Assembly (NCBI RefSeq): GCF_000262345.1
Contig: NZ_AJTQ01000017.1
Coordinates: forward strand, 1 to 45,220
DNA length: 45,220 nucleotides
Source: Streptomyces xiaopingdaonensis
Lineage (GTDB): Bacteria; Actinomycetota; Actinomycetes; Streptomycetales; Streptomycetaceae
Reading direction: 5' to 3'
Below, piece after piece: positions 40,242-45,220 of the stretch. The position numbers and the translations under genes are program-made. Each line of letters begins with the position of its first letter. The first letter of the stretch is position 1. The notes below the pieces were generated by a model. That model did not search any database and was not told the DNA's origin. It saw nothing but the letters and a program-made list of their open reading frames with translations.

Positions 40242-41207
40242 TTACCGTCCGGCGTTCTCCCCGAGCGCCGAGAGGAGGCGCTCCAACGAACCGCCCAGGC
40301 CCCAGTGTTCGGCGAGCGCAGCGAGCGCCTCGGGGCGGCGCGGTGCGCCGGGCACCGTCGCGTCGTGCGCGGGCAGGTCGATGTCCCTCGCGACCCTGAC
40401 CACGTCGGGCGCGACGTCGAGATAGCCGCTCGCCTCGTGGAGCCTGCGGCGCTGCGCCGGGGTGAGTGCCGAGGCGGGGTCGTCGACGGCGGCACGGATC
40501 GCGCCCAGGTCGCCGTAGGTCTCCAGCAGTCTCGCCGCCGTCTTCTCGCCGACGCCTCGCACGCCGGGGAGGCCGTCGCTCGGATCACCGCGCAGCAGCG
40601 CGAGATCGGCGTAACTCCGCCCGTCCACGCCGTACTTGGCGCGCAGCGCCGCCTCGTCGTAGACGTCCAGGTTGCCCACGCCCTTCACGGGGTAGAGGAC
40701 GCGGACGCCGCGGGCGTCGTCGACGAGCTGGAAGAGGTCGCGGTCGCCCGTGACGACGTCGACCGGTCCCGTGGCGCGTGCCGAGAGCGTGCCGATGACG
40801 TCGTCGGCCTCGTATCCGGCTGCGCCGATCCGCGCGACGCCGAGCGCGTCGAGCACCTCCTCGATCACGGGTACCTGGGGAGCGAGGGTGTCCGGCGTCT
40901 CCTCGACGTCGACGCCGCCGGGTCCCGCGTCCGGCTCGGCGACCCGGTGGGCCTTGTAGCTCGGGAGCAGCTCGACTCTCCACCGGGGGCGCCAGTCGGC
41001 GTCCATGCAGGCGACGAGGGCGTCCGGGCGGTGGTCGCGGAGGAGCCTGGCGAGGAAGTCGAGGAGGCCGCGCACGGCGTTGACGGGGGCGCCGTCGGGG
41101 CTGCGCACGCTCTCGGGGACGCCGAAGTAGGCCCGGAAGTAGAGCGAGGCCGTGTCGAGGAGCATCAGCTTCGGCAACGATGCGGTGTCGGTTGTGTTGG
41201 TCGTCAC
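40242..41207 (-). CDS. 5'-3' exonuclease (FEN/PolI-type)
   Basis: About 321 residues from GTG 41207. The metal-binding Asp series of the 5'-nuclease family is present: LMLLDTASLYFRAYFG, VACMDADWRPRWR, AGYEADDVIGTLS, VVTGDRDLFQLVDD. A helix-hairpin-helix DNA-binding element, GDPSDGLPGVRGVGEKTAARLLETYG, follows. It is the free-standing form of the N-terminal nuclease of DNA polymerase I, used to remove RNA primers and flaps. The start is uncertain: no ribosome site precedes GTG 41207, and a longer frame reaches 41282. It is divergent from the betaine transporter genes. Confidence 0.92.
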   Translation of the reverse strand: MTTNTTDTASLPKLMLLDTASLYFRAYFGVPESVRSPDGAPVNAVRGLLDFLARLLRDHRPDALVACMDADWRPRWRVELLPSYKAHRVAEPDAGPGGVDVEETPDTLAPQVPVIEEVLDALGVARIGAAGYEADDVIGTLSARATGPVDVVTGDRDLFQLVDDARGVRVLYPVKGVGNLDVYDEAALRAKYGVDGRSYADLALLRGDPSDGLPGVRGVGEKTAARLLETYGDLGAIRAAVDDPASALTPAQRRRLHEASGYLDVAPDVVRVARDIDLPAHDATVPGAPRRPEALAALAEHWGLGGSLERLLSALGENAGR

Positions 41208-41461
41208 GCGCCCGATGATGCCCGACGGAGGGAGGGGCGGTCCCCGAGCGGCCTCTGAGCAGGAATTCTGTGCATAGTGCATTCAAGTGCGTAAAGATTG
41301 GGTCACGTCTTGTTTGGAGCGGTGGGCTCCGAGCAGGCGCGGCCTGGTGCGCCTCTGATGTAAGGTGCGTAGTTCTGGTATGCGCCTTTTACTGTTGAAG
41401 TGTGCTGTTTCTCCCCTGAGGGGGTGCCGGGTTTTTCTGTCGTCTGACCCAAGAGGTGAAT
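41208..41461 (+). promoter_or_regulatory. Leader/promoter region of the betaine transporter operon with several hairpins
   Basis: This 254-bp region is poorer in GC than its surroundings. It can form GGAGC/GCTCC (41316-41330), AGGCGC/GCGCCT (41335-41354), a wobble-containing GGTGCG/TGCGCC followed by TTTT (41364-41390), and CCCCTGAGGGG followed by GTGCCGGGTTTTT (41413-41436). TAAGGT (41361-41366) and TTGAAG (41395-41400) are promoter-like. The repeated hairpin-plus-T-run layout resembles an attenuator or riboswitch leader, but no known class was recognised. Confidence 0.45.
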
Positions 41462-42559
41462 GTGTCTAGGCTCAAAGCCGAGCACTTGTACAAGGTCTTC
41501 GGACGAAGGCCAGAAGAAGCGGTGTCCCGGCTCCAGCAGGGGGTGGATCGCGAGGAGCTGCGCGGCGAGGGCACCACCGCGGCCGTCGTCGACGCTTCCT
41601 TCGAGGTCGAAGAGGGCCACATCTTCGTGGTGATGGGCCTGTCAGGCTCCGGCAAGTCCACGCTGCTCCGGATGCTCAACGGGCTGCTGCAGCCCACCTC
41701 GGGCCGCGTGCTCTTCGACGGGCAGGAGGTCACCTCGCTCCCTCCGAAGGAGCTGCGCGAGGTCCGCTCGAAGCAGATCAGCATGGTCTTCCAGCACTTC
41801 GCGCTCTTCCCGCACCGCAGCGTGCTGGAGAACGCCGCCTACGGGCTCGAGGTCCAGGGCGTCCCGCGCGAGGAGCGGCAGGAGCGTGCGCTGGAGGCGC
41901 TCGAGCTGGCCGGGCTGAAGGGCTGGGAGAAGTCCTGGCCCGACGAGCTCTCCGGCGGTATGCAGCAGCGCGTAGGCCTGGCTCGTGCGCTCGCGACCGA
42001 CGCCGAGCTGATGCTCATGGACGAGTCGTTCAGCGCGCTCGACCCGCTGATCCGCCGCGACATGCAGGACCAACTGCTCGAACTGCAGAAGACGTTGAAG
42101 AAGACGATCGTCTTCATCACCCACGACCTCAACGAGGCCATGCGCCTCGGTGACCGGATCGCGGTGATGCGCGACGGCCGCATCGTCCAGACCGGGACGG
42201 CCGAGGACATCCTCGTGCGCCCCGCCAACGACTACGTGGCCTCCTTCATTCAGGATGTCGATCGCTCCCGGGTGCTCACCGCGGGTTCGATCATGGAGGG
42301 CCGCCGGGACGGTACCTCGGTCGACGGCGCGGGGAGTGCCCACGTCACGGCCGAGACCCCCCTCGCCGACCTCTTCAACCCGCTCGCCAGCGACGACGCC
42401 GAGATGGTCGTAACCGACGAGAACGGCACCCCGGTCGGCGTCGTCGACCGCGAGCGGCTGCTCAGCGCGCTCGCCGAAGAGCCGCAGGTCGCGCAGGGCT
42501 CCAGCGAGCCGCGCGACGGAGAACAGGAGGACGGGACAGAGGTGAAGGCAGGTGCCTGA
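41462..42559 (+). CDS. Glycine betaine/proline ABC transporter ATP-binding protein
   Basis: 365 residues from GTG 41462; AAGAGG lies 5 nt upstream and would overlap the alternative GTG at 41456. The N-terminal KAEHLYKVFGRRPEEA is typical of ProV/OpuAA. Walker A GLSGSGKST (59-67), signature LSGGMQQRV, Walker B LMLMDESFSALD and the H-loop FITHDLNEAMRLGDRIAVM are complete. A C-terminal CBS-like part (TPLADLFNPLASDDAEMVVTDENGTPVGVVDRERLLSAL) matches the region that senses ionic strength in betaine transporters. It powers uptake of betaine-type osmoprotectants. Its stop overlaps the permease start by 8 bp. Confidence 0.94.
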   Translation: MSRLKAEHLYKVFGRRPEEAVSRLQQGVDREELRGEGTTAAVVDASFEVEEGHIFVVMGLSGSGKSTLLRMLNGLLQPTSGRVLFDGQEVTSLPPKELREVRSKQISMVFQHFALFPHRSVLENAAYGLEVQGVPREERQERALEALELAGLKGWEKSWPDELSGGMQQRVGLARALATDAELMLMDESFSALDPLIRRDMQDQLLELQKTLKKTIVFITHDLNEAMRLGDRIAVMRDGRIVQTGTAEDILVRPANDYVASFIQDVDRSRVLTAGSIMEGRRDGTSVDGAGSAHVTAETPLADLFNPLASDDAEMVVTDENGTPVGVVDRERLLSALAEEPQVAQGSSEPRDGEQEDGTEVKAGA

Positions 42560-45170
42560 CTTCCACCCCGGAGAGTGGGTCGAGAGCGCGGTCGACTGGC
42601 TGCAGGGGCATCTCGCCTGGCTCTTCGACTTCATCAACTCGGTTCTCACCGGTCTGTACGACGGTGTCAACGCCGTGCTCGGCGGAGGCGAACCGCTGCT
42701 GATGGCCGGCATCTTCGCCGTGATCGCGTTCTGGCTGAGGGGGCTGCTGGGAGCAGTCGCCACTTTCCTCGGATTCGCTCTGATCGACTCGTTCGGTCTG
42801 TGGAGCGACGCGATGTCGACGCTGTCGCTGGTCATCGCCGCAGCGGTGATAACCATCGTGATCGCCGTACCGCTCGGTATCTGGGCAGCCCGGAACAAGG
42901 CCGTCAGCGGAGTCCTCCGTCCGGTCCTCGATGTGATGCAGACGATGCCTGCGTTCGTCTACCTGATCCCGGGCGTCATGTTCTTCTCGATCGGTACGAC
43001 GCCCGGTCTGATCGCCACGATCATCTTCGCGATGCCGCCCGGCGTCCGCATGACCGAGCTCGGCGTGCGGCAGGTCGACGGCGAGCTCGTCGAGGCGGCC
43101 GAGGCGTTCGGCACCAGCCCGCGGGAGACCCTCACCAGGGTCCAGTTCCCGCTGGCGCTCCCGACGATCATGGCCGGTATCAACCAGGTCATCATGCTCG
43201 CGCTCTCGATGGTCGTCATCGCCGGCATGTCCGGTGCCTCCGGCCTCGGTGAGCGGGTCTACGCGGCGGTGACGCAGGTCCAGGTGGGTCTCGGCGTCGA
43301 GTCCGGCATCGCCGTCGTCATTCTCGCGATGTACCTCGACCGCATGACGGGCGCGCTCAACCAGCGCGTCTCGCCGCTCGGCCGGCGTGCTGCGGCCAAG
43401 GCCGCCGCTGCCATGGGCAGCCTGCGCTTCGTCAGGTACAAGCCGGGCACCGCCGTCGCACTCAGCGGCGTCGTGGTCCTGGCGCTCGTCGCCGGCGGGA
43501 TCAACATCGCCGGCAGCGGGGACGACGACACCGCAGGCGGCGGCTCGTCCAACGTCGGCAAGGGCCAGAAGGTCAGCATGGGGTACATCCCGTGGGACGA
43601 GGGCATCGCCACCACGTACCTCTGGAAGGAGCTGCTGGAGCAGCGCGGCTACAAGCCCGACGTCAAGCAGCTCGACGCCGGCCCGCTGTACTCCGGCATC
43701 GCGCAGGGCGACGTCGATTTCCAGACGGACGCCTGGCTGCCGACCACCCACGAGCAGTACTGGAGCAAGTACAAGTCCAAAATGGAGGACCTGGGCGCTT
43801 GGTACGGCCCCACGTCGCTCGAGCTGGCGACCCCCAAGTACGTCAAGGGCATCGACTCCCTTGAGGACTTGAAGGGTCAGGGCAAGAAGTTCAACGGCAA
43901 GATCATCGGCATCGAGTCCAGCGCGGGCGAGATGAAGATCCTCAAGGACAAGGTGCTCCCCGAGTACGGCCTCGAGGGCGAGTACGACGTGGTCTCGTCG
44001 AGCACCTCCTCGATGCTCGCCGAGCTGAAGCGCTCGTACCAGAAGAAGGAGCCCGTCGTCGTCACGCTCTGGTCGCCGCACTGGGCGTACAACGAGTACG
44101 ACCTGACGAAGCTGGACGACCCGGAGGGTGCCTTCGGCGAGGGAGAGAAGCTCCACACCGTCTCCCGCAAGGGCTTCTCCGAGGAGAACCCGACGGTCGC
44201 CTCCTGGCTCTCCAACTTCAAGATGACGGAAGATGAGCTGACGTCGCTGGAGAACGAGATCCAGAACGCGCCCAAGGGGCAGGAGCAGGAAGGCGTCAAG
44301 ACCTGGCTGAAGGACAACCCGGACTTCGCCGACAAGGCGGCTCCGGTCCCCGGCGGTGACGTCAAGAAGGGCAAGGACGCGGGGAAGCCCGTCAACATGG
44401 GATTCTTCCCGTGGGACGAGGCGATCGCGACGACGTACCTCTGGGAGAACGTCCTGGAGGACCGCGGCTACAAGCCGAACGTCAAGCAGCTCGACCCCGG
44501 TCCGCTCTACACCTCGCTCGCCCAGGGCAAGATGGACTTCCAGATGGACGGCTGGCTACCGACCACGCACGAGCAGTACTGGAAGAAGTACGGCTCGAAG
44601 ATGTCGGATCTGGGTGCCTGGTACGACGAGACCTCCCTGGAGCTGTCGACCCCCGAGTACGTCAAGGGGATCAACTCGATGGAGGACCTCAAGGGCAAGG
44701 GCGATCTCTTCGACAACAAGATCACCGGCATCGAGTCGAGCGCCGGCGAGATGAAGATCCTCAAGGATGTGCTCAAGGAGTACGGCCTCGACAAGGAGTA
44801 CAAGGTCGTCTCTTCCAGCACCTCCTCGATGATCGCCGAGGTCGAGCGCTCGGTGAAGCAGAAGAAGCCCGTCCTGGCGACGACTTGGTCTCCGCACTGG
44901 GTCTACAACAAGTACCCGCTGAAGAAGATCGAGGACCCGAAGGGCGCGTGGGGCGAGGGCGACTCGATCCGCGTGACCGCCAAGAAGGACTTCAAGAAGG
45001 ACTTCCCCGAGCTGCACGGCTGGCTGAAGGACTTCAAGATGTCCGAGGACGACCTCAACTCCCTTGAAGCCGAGATCCAGAACGGCGCCAAGGGCGAGGA
45101 GAAGAAGTCGGTCCGCAAGTGGATGGACGAGCGACCCGGGCTCGTCGACAAGCTTGCACCGGTGAAGTGA
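42552..45170 (+). CDS. Glycine betaine ABC transporter permease fused to two tandem substrate-binding domains
   Basis: 872 residues, GTG start overlapping the ATPase stop. Residues 1-300 form the ProW/OpuAB-type permease with the EAA loop (ELVEAAEAFGTSPRETLTRVQFPLALPTIMAGINQ). A further membrane helix (about 303-320) leads outside. Two copies of the OpuAC-type betaine-binding domain follow: copy 1 about 341-610 and copy 2 about 614-872. Their starts, GYIPWDEGIATTYLW and GFFPWDEAIATTYLW, and inner motifs AWLPTTHEQYW/GWLPTTHEQYW, GIESSAGEMKILKD, VVSSSTSSM and WSPHW are nearly the same, showing an internal duplication. The receptor is thus tethered to the pore, like Lactococcus OpuA but with two receptors per chain. 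It imports osmoprotectants under salt stress. Confidence 0.95.
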   Translation: MPDFHPGEWVESAVDWLQGHLAWLFDFINSVLTGLYDGVNAVLGGGEPLLMAGIFAVIAFWLRGLLGAVATFLGFALIDSFGLWSDAMSTLSLVIAAAVITIVIAVPLGIWAARNKAVSGVLRPVLDVMQTMPAFVYLIPGVMFFSIGTTPGLIATIIFAMPPGVRMTELGVRQVDGELVEAAEAFGTSPRETLTRVQFPLALPTIMAGINQVIMLALSMVVIAGMSGASGLGERVYAAVTQVQVGLGVESGIAVVILAMYLDRMTGALNQRVSPLGRRAAAKAAAAMGSLRFVRYKPGTAVALSGVVVLALVAGGINIAGSGDDDTAGGGSSNVGKGQKVSMGYIPWDEGIATTYLWKELLEQRGYKPDVKQLDAGPLYSGIAQGDVDFQTDAWLPTTHEQYWSKYKSKMEDLGAWYGPTSLELATPKYVKGIDSLEDLKGQGKKFNGKIIGIESSAGEMKILKDKVLPEYGLEGEYDVVSSSTSSMLAELKRSYQKKEPVVVTLWSPHWAYNEYDLTKLDDPEGAFGEGEKLHTVSRKGFSEENPTVASWLSNFKMTEDELTSLENEIQNAPKGQEQEGVKTWLKDNPDFADKAAPVPGGDVKKGKDAGKPVNMGFFPWDEAIATTYLWENVLEDRGYKPNVKQLDPGPLYTSLAQGKMDFQMDGWLPTTHEQYWKKYGSKMSDLGAWYDETSLELSTPEYVKGINSMEDLKGKGDLFDNKITGIESSAGEMKILKDVLKEYGLDKEYKVVSSSTSSMIAEVERSVKQKKPVLATTWSPHWVYNKYPLKKIEDPKGAWGEGDSIRVTAKKDFKKDFPELHGWLKDFKMSEDDLNSLEAEIQNGAKGEEKKSVRKWMDERPGLVDKLAPVK
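43572..45167 (+). repeat. Internal tandem duplication of the betaine-binding domain
   Basis: Two coding repeats of about 800 bp (43572-44381 and 44391-45167) encode the two binding domains. Protein identity is high throughout, while third codon positions differ, so the duplication is old and maintained. Confidence 0.85.
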
Positions 45171-45188
45171 CGCCGCTGAACTGCTAGT

Positions 45189-45207
45189 TCGCGGTTTCCA
45201 CCCGCGA
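45189..45207 (+). terminator. Possible terminator after the betaine transporter
   Basis: TCGCGG (45189-45194) pairs with CCGCGA (45202-45207) around a 7-nt loop, 18 bp after the stop. The window ends soon after. Confidence 0.4.
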
Positions 45208-45220
45208 GTGCCGCCGCCGG

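Noticed and set aside
41208..41461. c-di-AMP (ydaO-type) riboswitch
   Set aside because: The leader is structured, but I could not identify the conserved sequence blocks of this class; kept only as an unclassified leader.
42462..44156. Minus-strand frame of 564 residues opposite the betaine permease
   Set aside because: Shadow frame; His/Asp/Arg-rich without domain features.
1..45220. Mobile elements, CRISPR arrays, tRNA genes
   Set aside because: No transposase or integrase motifs, no regularly spaced repeats and no cloverleaf-like sequence were seen on either strand.

Overview
The window is very GC-rich actinobacterial DNA and almost certainly comes from Streptomyces or a close relative. 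The evidence is a Streptomyces-type glycerol (gyl) operon, GTG starts, Streptomyces-like -10 boxes (TAGRRT, TAATGT), a complete Pup-proteasome neighbourhood, and the order pafA-FKBP-FKBP-pafB-pafC-tatA-tatC-(dagK)-helY-like helicase. No insertion sequence, prophage, CRISPR array, tRNA or rRNA was found.

Layout. 1-2.4 kb: the 3' end of an enoyl-CoA hydratase gene, a FadR-type regulator and a membrane-anchored GH18-like protein. 2.4-7.7 kb: the glycerol operon glpF-glpK-glpD on the minus strand with its IclR-type regulator gylR; the same 13-bp palindrome lies upstream of glpF and of gylR. 7.9-12.2 kb: cobalamin-dependent methionine synthase metH and a HAD hydrolase. 12.6-16.0 kb: an orphan family-5 solute-binding lipoprotein, an orphan NarL-type response regulator and a stand-alone RecB-like Fe-S nuclease. 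16.2-33.5 kb: the protein-quality-control region, with a site-2 protease, tRNA m1A58 methyltransferase trmI, a secreted protein, the proteasomal ATPase arc/mpa, dop, pup, prcB, prcA, a divergent LacI regulator/MFS pair, the Pup ligase pafA, two FKBP isomerases and the DNA-damage regulators pafB and pafC. 33.5-39.1 kb: a 72-residue membrane protein, tatA, tatC, a lipid kinase and a Ski2/HelY-like helicase. 39.2-41.2 kb: an iron-box-controlled siderophore-interacting protein and a 5'-3' exonuclease. 41.4-45.2 kb: a glycine betaine ABC importer whose permease is fused to two tandem substrate-binding domains.

The most striking observation is in prcB. The reading frame is intact and the processing-site Thr-Thr and Asp17 are kept. 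However, the position of catalytic Lys33 is Asn, the GSGS motif carrying Ser129 reads GPGA, and the loop carrying Asp166/Ser169 and Gly-Gly is deleted in frame. The propeptide also looks altered. Pup, PafA, Dop, the ATPase (with its C-terminal GQYL) and PrcA all look intact. The locus may therefore encode a functional pupylation cycle attached to a proteasome core whose only beta subunit in this locus is a pseudo-protease. Comparisons with other PrcB proteins were made from memory of the family and need an alignment.

Regulatory sites that can be read directly include the two GylR operators, a 12-bp inverted repeat in the LacI/MFS divergent promoter, an iron box, and four genes (trmI, pafA, the 72-residue protein, the lipid kinase) whose -10-like box ends exactly 6 nt before the start codon without a Shine-Dalgarno sequence, as expected for leaderless mRNAs.
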